A stretch of 64,000 bases of DNA from the NCBI RefSeq assembly GCF_902729355.1, contig NZ_CACVCC010000005.1, forward strand, positions 1 through 64,000, written 5' to 3'. This DNA is from Streptococcus sp. S784/96/1 (GTDB lineage: Bacteria; Bacillota; Bacilli; Lactobacillales; Streptococcaceae). Positions 29,702 through 38,870 of this stretch are shown here, piece by piece (position 1 is the first letter of the stretch; the number at the start of each line of letters is the position of its first letter). Position numbers and translations under genes: made by a program. The notes beneath the pieces were generated by a model. That model searched no databases. It had not been told where the DNA came from and saw nothing but the letters and a program-made list of their open reading frames with translations.

Positions 29702-29742
29702 AAACTGCATGTAACGATTTTCTAGCTACATGCAGTTTTTTA
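29702..29742 (+). terminator. Terminator after the ABC-F gene
   Basis: AAACTGCATGTA pairs with TACATGCAGTTT around a short loop and is followed by TTTTTTAAT. Nothing else is seen between 29606 and the direct repeat at 29857. Confidence 0.85.
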
Positions 29743-29856
29743 ATATTTTCGAAAAAATTACATATGAGTATTGGTTTATCCTACATCGTAGTAAAATTTT
29801 ATGATAAAAGGGTTAGTAATAATAAATGGTTTATAGTGTTAAGTCAAGAAGGTGGA

Positions 29857-30025
29857 CTGTTTTATATGGAAAATAATCAAGGTAATTCATGGTTTAAATG
29901 ATAACTTTTTTATCAGAAATAGCCAAAAAGTATTTTTAAGTAATTGTTTAAAAAAACTTCAAAAAATATTTATTTAAGTATTGACTTAACAAAAATAAAG
30001 TATTATACTATATAAAAAGTTAAAT
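29857..30025. repeat. Direct repeat, right copy (promoter of the MFS gene)
   Basis: This is the second copy of the 27444-27618 sequence. It still contains the first codons of the PAS gene on the minus strand, here without the rest of the gene. It also contains the TTGACTTAAC ... TATACT promoter-like region (about 29981-30008) that serves the MFS gene at 30060. Confidence 0.85.
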
Positions 30026-30059
30026 GGATACTTAAAAAAACATAAATGGAGTTATTGGT

Positions 30060-31331
30060 ATGAAAAAGGCACTTAAAAATAAACTTTTCTTGGCAACCTT
30101 TGTTTCTGACATGTTATCAAATTTTGGTGACAGTCTTTACTATTTGGCTTTGATGAACTATGTCTTACTCTTACCAAATGCTAAGTTTGCGATTAGTTTG
30201 GTAACTTTATCTGAAAGTCTCCCAATTCTAACACGGTTTATGATGGGAATTTGGGCGGATAAGACGAAAAACAAATTGGATACCATCATGGTAACTCAGA
30301 TTTTCCGTGTCCTACTCTATATTATTGTAGGTGTAGCAATGGGATTTGAACCTGCCCTTTGGGTAGTTTTAGTTGCTGTTGTAGCCAATCTTTTCTCTGA
30401 TATTTCTGGCCAGTATGAATCTTATCTCTTTTCTCCCATTAGTTTAAGGGTCATTTCGAATGATGATCGTGAAGGGGCAATGGCCTTTCGTCAAGCGGCG
30501 AGCTCCATTTTACAGATTGGTTTCCAAGCCAGCGGAGCAGTGCTCATTGGTTTTATGACCTATCAAAATCTCGCTTTCTTTAATGCTGGTACCTTTCTTG
30601 TAAGTATGTTAATAATGCTAGCTTTACGCCCTGCTTTATCGAAACTCCTAAAAGAAAATCCGATTAAAATGGAAGATGTGGAGACCTCACAAAGCTTAGT
30701 GACAGAACTAAAAACTTCCTTTAAGGGAGCAATGGAAGTCATTAATACTATTCCTATTTTGAAAGCCAGTTTGATTACCATTATGGGAATTAATGCTATT
30801 GGATCAACATTGGATCCTATCATAATGGCAACTATAAAAGATTTTAAGGAATTTATCATTATCAATCCTGCCACAACAATTGCAATGGTTTCAATCGTTT
30901 TCTTTGTTGGGAATATTGTTGGCTCTGTCCTTTGTACAACACTTTTCAAAAAAGTGGATTTGTTAGGAATGATTAAATTGACCTTGGCGCTATTAGCAGG
31001 ATTTTTTGCTGCATTGGTCTTTCATAATAGCTATGTAGCATTAGTAATCATTTTTGTAGCAGCAGTTGTTTCAGGTGGTGTTAATCCGAAATTTAGTGCC
31101 ATGATCTACCGTGAAATTCCAGAGGAAAAGCTAGCCACAATTGGTTCTGGTATTGATACGCTCTTAACACTAGGCATGATTATTAGTCGCTTGGCTTTGT
31201 CTGGTATGGTTTTGATTTTACCAGCACAGCTCATTTCAAGCATTTACCTCTTGATTGCTCTTGCCCTTATGGTTTATACTATTAAAAAGACCTTTAAACA
31301 AAGTGAAGCAAGTGTTGAACCTGTTTCTTAG
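30060..31331 (+). CDS. MFS transporter (MefA/MefE-like efflux type)
   Basis: This 423-residue protein has about 12 transmembrane helices. Motifs near the N-terminus (SNFGDSLYYLAL, then GIWADKTKNKLD between helices 2 and 3) match the MFS_3/macrolide-efflux-type branch. A central hydrophilic loop lies at about residues 195-230. It probably exports small hydrophobic compounds; the substrate is unknown. It is followed after 13 bases by an HTH regulator and then by a small acidic protein, so the three probably form an operon from the promoter in the right direct repeat. Confidence 0.88.
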   Translation: MKKALKNKLFLATFVSDMLSNFGDSLYYLALMNYVLLLPNAKFAISLVTLSESLPILTRFMMGIWADKTKNKLDTIMVTQIFRVLLYIIVGVAMGFEPALWVVLVAVVANLFSDISGQYESYLFSPISLRVISNDDREGAMAFRQAASSILQIGFQASGAVLIGFMTYQNLAFFNAGTFLVSMLIMLALRPALSKLLKENPIKMEDVETSQSLVTELKTSFKGAMEVINTIPILKASLITIMGINAIGSTLDPIIMATIKDFKEFIIINPATTIAMVSIVFFVGNIVGSVLCTTLFKKVDLLGMIKLTLALLAGFFAALVFHNSYVALVIIFVAAVVSGGVNPKFSAMIYREIPEEKLATIGSGIDTLLTLGMIISRLALSGMVLILPAQLISSIYLLIALALMVYTIKKTFKQSEASVEPVS

Positions 31332-31344
31332 AAAGAAGAAATCA

Positions 31345-32382
31345 ATGGCTTATAATTATAATCAACAACGTTCTGAAATTTTTGAAATGACAATGCTACC
31401 TGTCTTGTCATACAGTAGGGATGAGAGTGAGTGGGATTTTACGCAAAAGGAGCTCAGCATTTTAGCAAAAGACCTTGATACTCTAGAAGAAATTTATCAA
31501 CTCTTTTTACCCTATCAAGAAAAACTGCGTAGCTATTATCTCATGGGTGCTGGCTGGTCATTCCTAACAACGTGCTATTTCTACCTACTCAACGAAGGTA
31601 AGGAGCCTTCTTCTATCGAAGAATTACATGACTTGGTTTTAGACCTTTCAGAAGAAGAGTTACATTATTGCTTACGACTTTTTTTAGTGGATGACTCCAC
31701 TAGCCAGACTAAAAATAAAGATTATTGGGAAATCTTAGAGGAGAAATCCTTTAAACCTGAAGAAAAATGGCACATTTTAACCTTTAGTCAGCATTTAAAA
31801 GAGAATGCTACCAAAATGGTAGGACTGTCGCGTGAATTGGTCAATCTATACGCCCCTTATTTTGAAAAAGCTAGGATAGAACGAGAAACTTACGCTAAAA
31901 ACTTGAATCTTGAAGCTGTTTTTAAAGATACGCAAGCTTTAAAAATGATTCAGGGAACCTTGCAGAAGGAATCGTTTGAACTCTATATTGTGAGCCCTTG
32001 GATTATTCGATTATCAGTGATTACATTGGAGCCTTTATTTGAGAAGTACAATAGTTTTCTTATTCTATCTTGTAAGATTGATGAGGTTCTCAATAGCCAC
32101 AATGAATTAGATGAAGATAATTTCTCATCAGCCTTAAAAACATTGAGTGATTTAACACGTTACAAGGTTTTAGTTGCACTAACGCAGCCTCATGCTAAGA
32201 GTAAGGATATTGCTGAGGAGTTAGGAATTACCAGCGCAGCTGTTTCTTTCCATAGACAAAAATTGCAAAATGCCCAGCTTTTACTGTTTAATAGCAGTGA
32301 AAAACACACTAAATACGACCCAAACACTGAGTTAATTCAGGCGGTTGTTGATAAATTAAAAGACGACTTTAACTTAAAATAG
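31345..32382 (+). CDS. ArsR-like winged-helix protein with long N-terminal domain
   Basis: This 345-residue protein has a C-terminal winged-helix domain (about residues 265-335, LSDLTRYKVLVALTQ followed by IAEELGITSAAVSFHRQKL). The helical N-terminal region of about 250 residues resembles the DUF5937-type extension of some ArsR regulators. It is probably a regulator of the preceding MFS gene. ATG 31345 is chosen because GAAAGAAGAAATCA precedes it; an in-frame start 90 bases upstream would lie inside the MFS gene. No metal-binding cysteine pair of classical ArsR is seen. Confidence 0.8.
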   Translation: MAYNYNQQRSEIFEMTMLPVLSYSRDESEWDFTQKELSILAKDLDTLEEIYQLFLPYQEKLRSYYLMGAGWSFLTTCYFYLLNEGKEPSSIEELHDLVLDLSEEELHYCLRLFLVDDSTSQTKNKDYWEILEEKSFKPEEKWHILTFSQHLKENATKMVGLSRELVNLYAPYFEKARIERETYAKNLNLEAVFKDTQALKMIQGTLQKESFELYIVSPWIIRLSVITLEPLFEKYNSFLILSCKIDEVLNSHNELDEDNFSSALKTLSDLTRYKVLVALTQPHAKSKDIAEELGITSAAVSFHRQKLQNAQLLLFNSSEKHTKYDPNTELIQAVVDKLKDDFNLK

Positions 32383-32402
32383 TGAATAATGAGGAGATTT
32401 TT

Positions 32403-32777
32403 ATGAACATTAAACATAATGACAATGGTTGGTATGATGAAACTGGCCGCAAATTGACTGAAGACAAAAAAGAAGTGTTGAAAAATCAAGTCAAGGATGA
32501 GCTTGATGGTGAGCTGAAAGATACAGGTTTTGAGGGTTGGATTAAGAAATTCATTAGTAAACAGTTTGATAAAACGTCAGGTGTGGTTCATGTTAACCAG
32601 GCTGAGGCTCAAGATACTGATGATGATAATGGAGAACTTGGCGGAAAACAGTCAGCTGATGAGGCCATTGATTTAGCCATCAACAGTCTAGATTTGGCTA
32701 TAAGTGAGTTATCAGAGAGGTTGGAGAAATTAAAAGCTGAGCGTGATAAGCTTATCGCCAAACGTGATAGTTTGTAG
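32403..32777 (+). CDS. Small acidic protein with C-terminal coiled coil
   Basis: This 124-residue cytoplasmic protein starts MNIKHNDNGWYDETGRKLT. It has an acidic Q/D-rich stretch (AQDTDDDNGEL) and ends in a heptad-like helix (LEKLKAERDKLIAKRDSL). I do not recognise the family. The GAGGAG ribosome-binding site eight bases upstream favours ATG 32403 over an in-frame ATG at 32382. It sits 20 bases after the HTH gene and is probably co-transcribed with the MFS-HTH pair. Confidence 0.65.
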   Translation: MNIKHNDNGWYDETGRKLTEDKKEVLKNQVKDELDGELKDTGFEGWIKKFISKQFDKTSGVVHVNQAEAQDTDDDNGELGGKQSADEAIDLAINSLDLAISELSERLEKLKAERDKLIAKRDSL

Positions 32778-32869
32778 TGTTAAGGGAGAGGATTTTTCTC
32801 CTATTTTTGATTTGTTCGGAAATAACGAACCTTTAAAAAAAATTTGAGGTAAAATTTGACAAAACAAAA

Positions 32870-33045
32870 ACGAAAGGATAGAATATCTATGGAAGGGTGG
32901 GAAATCCACTTAGCGATGCTCTGTTTGTTGCTTGCAAAAACAGAGTTATAGGAAGGTCATCATAGTAAAGGCTACTCGGCTGGAGATGACTTTTGTGATA
33001 CACAAAAAATCTTTTTTCAGTCCCAGTGGCAGAAAGAGGATTTTT
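32870..33045 (+). promoter_or_regulatory. Structured leader upstream of guaC
   Basis: The 260-base gap before guaC holds several helices: GGGTGGGAAATCCACTT, CTCTGTTT/AAACAGAG (32919-32926 with 32938-32945), and GTCATC/GATGAC (32956 on, 32983 on). TTTTGTGATACACAAAA then runs into TCTTTTTTC (about 32993-33020), which looks like a weak intrinsic terminator. AGAGGA follows as ribosome-binding site. An attenuator or riboswitch-like control is possible, but I recognise no known class. Confidence 0.4.
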
Positions 33046-34029
33046 ATGTTTAATGATATGCCCGTTTTTGACTACGAAGATATTCAGTTGATTCCTAACA
33101 AATGTATCATCAATAGCCGCTCTGAGGCAGACACATCAGTCACTTTAGGAAAGCATACGTTTAAACTTCCTGTTGTCCCTGCTAATATGCAAACCATCAT
33201 TGATGAGGATGTGGCGGAAATGCTAGCTAAGGATGGTTATTTCTACATTATGCACCGTTTTGATGAAGCGTCGCGCAAGCCATTTATCAAACGCATGCAT
33301 GAGCAAGGGCTGATCGCCTCAATCTCAGTAGGTGTGAAAGACTATGAGTATGATTTTGTAACGAGTTTGAAAGATGATGTGCCAGAGTTTATCACGATTG
33401 ATATTGCGCATGGTCACGCTGAGAGTGTTATTAAAATGATTAAACACATCAAGGCAGAGCTTCCAGAAACCTTTGTTATTGCAGGTAACGTTGGAACGCC
33501 TGAAGCTGTTCGTGAGTTGGAAAATGCTGGTGCAGATGCGACGAAAGTAGGTATTGGCCCTGGTAAGGTATGTATCACTAAGGTTAAGACTGGCTTTGGT
33601 ACAGGTGGCTGGCAATTAGCGGCACTTCGCTGGTGTGCAAAAGCTGCGCGTAAGCCAATTATTGCAGACGGTGGTATCCGTACACATGGCGACATTGCTA
33701 AGTCAATCCGTTTTGGTGCTAGCATGGTCATGATTGGTTCTCTCTTTGCGGGTCACATTGAAAGCCCAGGTAAATTGATTGAAGTCGATGGCGAAACCTT
33801 CAAAGAATACTTTGGTTCTGCTTCAGAGTACCAAAAAGGTGAGCACAAAAATGTTGAAGGTAAGAAAATCCTCTTGCCAACAAAAGGCCATTTGAAAGAT
33901 ACTTTAATTGAGATGGAACAAGACCTTCAAAGCTCAATTTCGTATGCCGGTGGTCGTGATGTGGAAAGTTTGACACGTGTCAATTATGTTATCGTGAAAA
34001 ACTCTATCTGGAATGGCGACTCTATTTAA
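33046..34029 (+). CDS. guaC: GMP reductase
   Basis: This 327-residue TIM-barrel enzyme reduces GMP to IMP with NADPH, returning guanine nucleotides to the adenine branch. Motifs are [24 protein letters not shown], the active-site loop [17 protein letters not shown] (nucleophile Cys) and [16 protein letters not shown]. The size matches the Firmicute GuaC2 type. The start at 33046 follows AGAAAGAGGAT; upstream in-frame codons would sit inside the leader hairpins. It is next to the riboswitch-controlled xpt gene, which fits joint purine salvage. Confidence 0.95.
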   Translation: MFNDMPVFDYEDIQLIPNKCIINSRSEADTSVTLGKHTFKLPVVPANMQTIIDEDVAEMLAKDGYFYIMHRFDEASRKPFIKRMHEQGLIASISVGVKDYEYDFVTSLKDDVPEFITIDIAHGHAESVIKMIKHIKAELPETFVIAGNVGTPEAVRELENAGADATKVGIGPGKVCITKVKTGFGTGGWQLAALRWCAKAARKPIIADGGIRTHGDIAKSIRFGASMVMIGSLFAGHIESPGKLIEVDGETFKEYFGSASEYQKGEHKNVEGKKILLPTKGHLKDTLIEMEQDLQSSISYAGGRDVESLTRVNYVIVKNSIWNGDSI

Positions 34030-34077
34030 ATCTCTTGAAATTACCTTTTAAAATGATATAATAAGGAACAATAATAA

Positions 34078-34225
34078 ACTTATTTATGTTGTGAATTGGC
34101 ACAACGTTTCTACATGGCACCGTAATGTCTAACAATAAGTCTGCTTTGCTATCCTATAAAGGGAGAGATTTACTGTTTTATTCAGATTACGGAGGTGTTT
34201 ACCATGTGTAAGCACCTCTTTGTAT
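34078..34225 (+). promoter_or_regulatory. Guanine riboswitch with terminator upstream of xpt
   Basis: The aptamer at 34078-34140 has P1 ACTTATT/AATAAGT, P2 GTTGT/ACAAC with loop GAATTGGC, the J2/3 core GTTTCTAC, and P3 with loop CACCGTAA. A C is at the position corresponding to C74, which sets guanine over adenine specificity. The expression platform is a hairpin with arms AGGTGTTTAC and GTAAGCACCT (34192-34219) followed by a T-rich run. Guanine binding is therefore expected to terminate transcription. Confidence 0.93.
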
Positions 34226-34256
34226 TTTACGGCTAATGATATTAAAAGGAGTTATG

Positions 34257-34838
34257 ATGCAATTATTAGAAGACCGTATTTTAAAAGATGGAAATGTCCT
34301 AGGTGAAAATATTCTAAAAGTAGACTCTTTTTTAACCCATCAAGTTGATTACAAATTGATGAAGGAAATGGGGAAGGTATTTGCAGATGCTTACAAGGAT
34401 TCTGGTATTACCAAGGTTGTAACCATTGAAGCTTCTGGCATTGCTCCAGCGGTTTATGTTGCAGAAGTTCTTGATGTGCCGATGATTTTTGCGAAAAAGC
34501 ATAAAAACATTACCATGACAGAAGGTATTTTGACAGCAGAAGTTTATTCCTTTACTAAACAGGTTACAAGCACAGTTTCAATTGCTGGTAAGTTTCTCTC
34601 AGCTGATGATAAGGTACTTATCGTCGATGACTTTTTGGCAAATGGCCAAGCTGCTAAAGGGCTTATTGATATTATCCAGCAAGCAGGTGCAGAAGTTGTT
34701 GGTGTTGGGATTGTCATTGAGAAATCATTTCAAGATGGTCGTAGCCTTTTGGAAGAACAAGGTGTACGTGTGACTTCATTAGCTCGTATTGCTAAATTTG
34801 AAAATGGTCAGGTTGTTTTTGACCAAGCAGATGCTTAA
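34257..34838 (+). CDS. xpt: Xanthine phosphoribosyltransferase
   Basis: This 193-residue type I PRTase converts xanthine and PRPP to XMP. It has the PRPP loop [16 protein letters not shown] (about residue 120), the [11 protein letters not shown] flexible loop and [12 protein letters not shown]. Of two adjacent ATGs, 34257 is chosen because MQLLEDRIL matches the family start, with AAAAGGAG upstream. The gene is normally followed by the permease gene pbuX. Here a strong terminator and an iron-transport operon on the other strand follow, so any PbuX must lie elsewhere. Confidence 0.95.
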   Translation: MQLLEDRILKDGNVLGENILKVDSFLTHQVDYKLMKEMGKVFADAYKDSGITKVVTIEASGIAPAVYVAEVLDVPMIFAKKHKNITMTEGILTAEVYSFTKQVTSTVSIAGKFLSADDKVLIVDDFLANGQAAKGLIDIIQQAGAEVVGVGIVIEKSFQDGRSLLEEQGVRVTSLARIAKFENGQVVFDQADA

Positions 34839-34863
34839 AGAATAAAAAAGAGTTTTAAAAACA

Positions 34864-34914
34864 GAAAATGGCTTAGAGTGACGTTATCGAGAAACGTTGA
34901 TTCTAAGCCATTTT
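34864..34914. terminator. Bidirectional terminator between xpt and the iron transporter
   Basis: AAAATGGCTTAGA and TCTAAGCCATTTT form a long stem, extended by ACGTT/AACGT inside. A-rich and T-rich flanks on both sides let it stop transcripts from either direction, which fits its convergent genes. Confidence 0.9.
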
Positions 34915-34945
34915 ATAGTGTTAAAATTTTTAGAGAAGCTCATCT

Positions 34946-35953
34946 TCATTCTTTTGAGGTTTTCATAAGATAAAGAAAATAGGGAGCGCCGATGAGTGAG
35001 ACAACGAGCCCAGTTGGAATACCTGTTCCGACAAGGAAGACACGGCCAATAGTATCTGCAATCAAGAGGATAATCATGCCCATTAAGAAAGTTATGGGGA
35101 AAAGGATAAGGTGATTTCCTCCAACAAATCGTCTACTGATATGACCTGAAATCAATCCAATGAAGGTTATATTGCCAACAATAATCACGCTAAGGGAGGC
35201 AAGTGCTGTTGAGAGAAGGAGTGTTATCAACCGTTCTTTTTGAAGATTGAGCCCAAGTGTGGTAGCGGTTTGTTCGTTAAGGGTCATGATATTGAGAGAA
35301 CGGCTACGGCTATAAGAGAGCCCCAAAAGTAAGATTAGGAAAGGACTAAGAAGTGCTAAGGTTTTCCAGTTATCGCCAGAAATCTGCCCACTGAGCCAAT
35401 TGATGATGTAATCAACTTTGAAACGGTCAATATTTCCGATAATGGACACCATAAGTCCAGATAACATGATGGAAAGACCTACACCAGTGATAATGAGACG
35501 GATAGGATCAATATCATGATTTGGTTTTCGGCTAATAAAATAGACAATCATAACAGTTGCCAATGCTCCCAGCATAGCCATCAATGGTAAGAGCGCAATA
35601 AACTGGGGAGCTATCGTCTTAAAAATAGAAATGGCAAGGGCAATGATGAGCCCAGCGCCAGCATTTATGCCTAAAATCCCAGAATCGGCAAGAGGATTTC
35701 TAGTCAGTGTCTGCAATAATAGACCGGAGATAGCCAATGAAGCCCCTGCTATTAGAGCAGCAAGTATGCGAGGAAGACGGATATTTAAGATAATCAGTCT
35801 TGTTTTGGCGTCTGTTTGCCCTAGCAATGTTTTGATAACTGTTACTAAAGATAGATGACTACTCCCTAGAGATAGGGAGAGGAGGGCAAAAAAGAGTGTT
35901 ACTAGGATTAAGAGAATGAAAATGCGTTTAAAGTGAGTGGATGTTTGACTCAT
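34946..35953 (-). CDS. Iron-siderophore/heme ABC transporter permease (FecCD family)
   Basis: This 335-residue protein is a polytopic permease of the FecCD/BtuC family with about nine to ten helices. Motifs are LNIRLPRILAALIAGASLAISG near residue 60 and the FIGLISGHISRRFVGGNH cytoplasmic coupling segment. It is the last gene of a four-gene minus-strand operon. The start at 35953 overlaps the previous stop (ATGA) and has ACGGAGG upstream; an ATG 24 bases further upstream is less likely. With its partner it forms the import channel for a ferric chelate. The exact ligand is not known. Confidence 0.9.
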   Translation of the reverse strand: MSQTSTHFKRIFILLILVTLFFALLSLSLGSSHLSLVTVIKTLLGQTDAKTRLIILNIRLPRILAALIAGASLAISGLLLQTLTRNPLADSGILGINAGAGLIIALAISIFKTIAPQFIALLPLMAMLGALATVMIVYFISRKPNHDIDPIRLIITGVGLSIMLSGLMVSIIGNIDRFKVDYIINWLSGQISGDNWKTLALLSPFLILLLGLSYSRSRSLNIMTLNEQTATTLGLNLQKERLITLLLSTALASLSVIIVGNITFIGLISGHISRRFVGGNHLILFPITFLMGMIILLIADTIGRVFLVGTGIPTGLVVSLIGAPYFLYLMKTSKE

Positions 35954-36966
35954 AGTGACCTCCGTTTCATCAGCCATAAGAAGCAGGGCAGACCAACCAG
36001 TGAAACCATAGCACTTAGCGGAGTTTCATAGGGTGGATTGATGGTGCGACAGAGAAGGTCAATCCAAAGCATAAAGGTTGCCCCTAAAAAAGCAGTCATT
36101 GGCAGAATTTGCCGGTAATTATGAGGACAAAAGAATTTGACAATATGAGGAATAATCAGTCCAACAAAGGCAATAGTTCCAGCTAAAGCTACTGCAGAAG
36201 CAGATAATAAGATAACAAGACCTAACCAGAAGAGGGTCATGATAACAGTTTTTTGTCCAAGACTTTTTGCGACGGTCTCATTGAGACTAAGAATGGTTAG
36301 TTGGTGGGAGAAGAGCTGCGCTAAGATAAGGCTTACCAAGATGATAGGAGCGAGAATACTAAGCATTTTCCAATTGACAGCAACAAGTCCTCCAGATTGC
36401 CAGCCGATAATGGTAGTAGCAAGGTTGAAGGTGATGGTGAAAATCTGACCTAGTGCTGTAAAGAGGGCTGAAATCATTGTCCCTGCCAAAATCAACCGTA
36501 ATTGATTGTAGCCTCTTTTGGGATCGTAAGAAAGTGCGAAAACCATAAGGGCAGCAAGTGTAGACCCTAGTAAACAAATCAGGACAATCCAAGTGTAATG
36601 AAGTTGTCCGAAAACGGCATAGGCTATCACTAAAGCAAGTCCAGCGCCAGCATTGATTCCTAAAAGACCAGGATCAGCGATTGGGTTTCGGGTAACGCCT
36701 TGTATGATAGCACCGGCTTGAGCAGTAGCAGCTCCGACCAAAAGACTGCCGATAATTCTAGGTAGTCGAATATCAATCATGACATCTTGAAGGTCAGAAT
36801 TGGTAAAAGGCTGCCTAAAGGTTATTAGAAGATCTTGGTGTGAGAAATTGATAGCACCAAAGCGTAAGCTTGCGTAGCCTCCTAATAGTAGCAAGAGACT
36901 AGTGATGAAAAAAACAAGCCAAAAGAGATGTTTTGGCTTATTGAGTATTTTGTATAGAGAAATCAT
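35950..36966 (-). CDS. Iron-siderophore/heme ABC transporter permease (FecCD family)
   Basis: This 338-residue FecCD permease has about nine helices, DIRLPRIIGSLLVGAATAQAG (residues about 64-84) and the coupling helix FVGLIIPHIVKFFCPHNYR. It is a paralogue of the next gene and overlaps it by four bases, so the two are made as a pair. The substrate-binding protein and ATPase genes lie upstream in the same operon. A 66-base gap separates it from the binding-protein gene. Confidence 0.9.
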   Translation of the reverse strand: MISLYKILNKPKHLFWLVFFITSLLLLLGGYASLRFGAINFSHQDLLITFRQPFTNSDLQDVMIDIRLPRIIGSLLVGAATAQAGAIIQGVTRNPIADPGLLGINAGAGLALVIAYAVFGQLHYTWIVLICLLGSTLAALMVFALSYDPKRGYNQLRLILAGTMISALFTALGQIFTITFNLATTIIGWQSGGLVAVNWKMLSILAPIILVSLILAQLFSHQLTILSLNETVAKSLGQKTVIMTLFWLGLVILLSASAVALAGTIAFVGLIIPHIVKFFCPHNYRQILPMTAFLGATFMLWIDLLCRTINPPYETPLSAMVSLVGLPCFLWLMKRRSL

Positions 36967-37032
36967 TTTTCTTTTCTATTGTTATTAGTCAGGAAAACTC
37001 TAGCGTTAGGCAAGTTCTGTGAAATGAAGGCA

Positions 37033-37974
37033 TTATTTTTGTATTTTTGAGATTGCTTCGGTTAACACCTCTAGCTCATGTTCAAGGCTAATAGGATCTG
37101 TAAAGTAGAAAACATTAGCATCCACCTTAATGACATGATTTTTTTGTACTGCAGGGATATTTTTCCAAAGGTCACTTTCGTAGAGGCTAGCCCCTGTCTC
37201 TTCATTTTCAGCGGCTACAAGCACATAATCGCCAATGTAGTTTGGAAGAACTTCACGTGAGACTTCAAGGTAACCGGTAGGAAAGACTTCTTTTTCCACA
37301 GATTCAGGAGCTTGATAGCCAAAGGCTTGATAGATAATCTCACCGCCACGTCCCCAGTTATTCCCAAAGAGGTAAAATTGTTTTTCAAAAAGTCCCATAA
37401 CGGTGAATGTGGCATCTTTTCCAGTGGCATCGTGAACAATCTTTTTGGCGTCGTTTACTTTTTTCTCCCAAGATGTTAACCATTTTTTTGCCTCATCTTC
37501 TTTTCCAAAAATTTGACCGAAATCAGTCATCATTTGGAGATAGTCATGTTTGCCATATTCAACAACGACAAGTGGGGCAATTTTTTCAAGCTGATCTAGG
37601 TTTTGTTCGGTTGAACCTACCACAATCACATCGGGTTCGGTAGCTGCTAGGGCCTCAAGGTCCGTCGGCAACATGATTTCGGCAGATTTAATAGCATCAG
37701 AGAAGACAGGGTTTTTCTGATCATAGGTTGTTGCTGCTACGATATTGAAACCAAGTTTGAGCAAATAACCAGTATAAGATGACGCCATGCTTGCGACACG
37801 TTTTGGACTTTCAGGAACCTCACCACGGTAGCTGATACCTTCGATGTTAGGCATTTTAGAAATAGCAGAGCTACTTGATTGTGACTGCTCAGCCTTTTCT
37901 TTAGATGATGTTGAACAAGCAACAAGAACAAAGATAGCCATGAGGCTAAGTAAGAGTGATAATGTTTTTTTCAT
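37033..37974 (-). CDS. Iron-siderophore/heme substrate-binding lipoprotein
   Basis: This 313-residue class III periplasmic-binding fold protein is anchored outside the membrane. The signal peptide ends in a lipobox FVLVAC (Cys about residue 20), followed by a Ser-rich linker. The TroA/FhuD-like domain shows RVASMASSYTGYLLKLG and EPDVIVVGSTEQNLDQLE. It captures the ferric chelate for the permease pair. Its start overlaps the ATPase stop by four bases. FhuD-like siderophore binding is plausible; heme or cobalamin is not excluded. Confidence 0.9.
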   Translation of the reverse strand: MKKTLSLLLSLMAIFVLVACSTSSKEKAEQSQSSSSAISKMPNIEGISYRGEVPESPKRVASMASSYTGYLLKLGFNIVAATTYDQKNPVFSDAIKSAEIMLPTDLEALAATEPDVIVVGSTEQNLDQLEKIAPLVVVEYGKHDYLQMMTDFGQIFGKEDEAKKWLTSWEKKVNDAKKIVHDATGKDATFTVMGLFEKQFYLFGNNWGRGGEIIYQAFGYQAPESVEKEVFPTGYLEVSREVLPNYIGDYVLVAAENEETGASLYESDLWKNIPAVQKNHVIKVDANVFYFTDPISLEHELEVLTEAISKIQK

Positions 37975-38768
37975 AGGATTTCCTTTTCTAATAGATGATA
38001 GGTAAGTAAAATAGGACGCTGACTGTCTGGGTCAGAAACGATATGAGATTTAATGTTAAAAATCTCTTCTAAAATAGCTGCTGTCATCACCTTTTCGGGT
38101 GGTCCCTGGTGTTTGATTGTCCCATCTTTCATAGCAATCAAATGATCAGAGAAACGAGAGGCCAAATTAAGATCATGTAGGACCATGATAATCGTTTTTT
38201 GATTATCGTGATTCAGTTTTTTGAGCAATTCTAAGACTTCCAACTGATGATTCATGTCTAGGTAAGTCGTTGGCTCATCTAGAAAAATCGTATCGGTATC
38301 TTGAGCAAGTGCCATAGCAATCCATACACGCTGACGTTGCCCACCAGACAAACTATCCACCTTTACATTGGCATAGCTAATCACTCCAGTAACTTCCATT
38401 GCCCAATAGATTTTTTCACGGTCTTCTGGCGTGAGGGTCCCCAGATATTTTTGATGAGGAAATCGGCCGTAAGAGACCAGTTCATAGACGGTAATGCCTT
38501 GCGTTGCTTCTAACACTTGGGGAAGGAGGGATATCTTTTTAGCGACTTCTTTAGTTGGCAGTTTTACGATTGACTGACCATCTAAAAAAATGTGTCCTGT
38601 ATTTGTAGAAATAATACGGGTCAGTGCCTTAAGGAGTGTCGATTTTCCAGACCCATTGCTACCAATGATTGTTGTAATCGCTTGACTAGGCAATGCTAAA
38701 TTCAGTTGATCAATGATAGGGCGCTGGTCGTAGGAAACAGAAATCTGTTTTGCCTCAATATGTGACAT
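37971..38768 (-). CDS. Iron-siderophore ABC transporter ATP-binding protein
   Basis: This 265-residue FecE/FhuC-type ATPase has Walker A IGSNGSGKST, signature LSGGQRQRVWIAMALAQ, Walker B IFLDEPTTYLDM and H-loop VLHDLNLASRFS. It is the first gene of the four-gene operon (ATPase, binding protein, permease, permease). A TATAAT on the minus strand (about 38810-38815) provides a promoter, with GAAAGGAGT before the ATG. No clear Fur-like 19-bp operator was recognised. Confidence 0.92.
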   Translation of the reverse strand: MSHIEAKQISVSYDQRPIIDQLNLALPSQAITTIIGSNGSGKSTLLKALTRIISTNTGHIFLDGQSIVKLPTKEVAKKISLLPQVLEATQGITVYELVSYGRFPHQKYLGTLTPEDREKIYWAMEVTGVISYANVKVDSLSGGQRQRVWIAMALAQDTDTIFLDEPTTYLDMNHQLEVLELLKKLNHDNQKTIIMVLHDLNLASRFSDHLIAMKDGTIKHQGPPEKVMTAAILEEIFNIKSHIVSDPDSQRPILLTYHLLEKEIL

Positions 38769-38870
38769 AATACTCCTTTCTGGTGGTTTTGAAAACAGAG
38801 ATAGAGTTATTATACCATAATAAAAAGCTTTAGAAAGGCTTTTAAGTAGATTGGAATGGTTTCAAATAAG

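Noticed and set aside
30563..30949. 128-codon minus-strand frame inside the MFS gene
   Set aside because: The plus-strand MFS protein is clearly real; the opposite frame shows no domain and no start signal.
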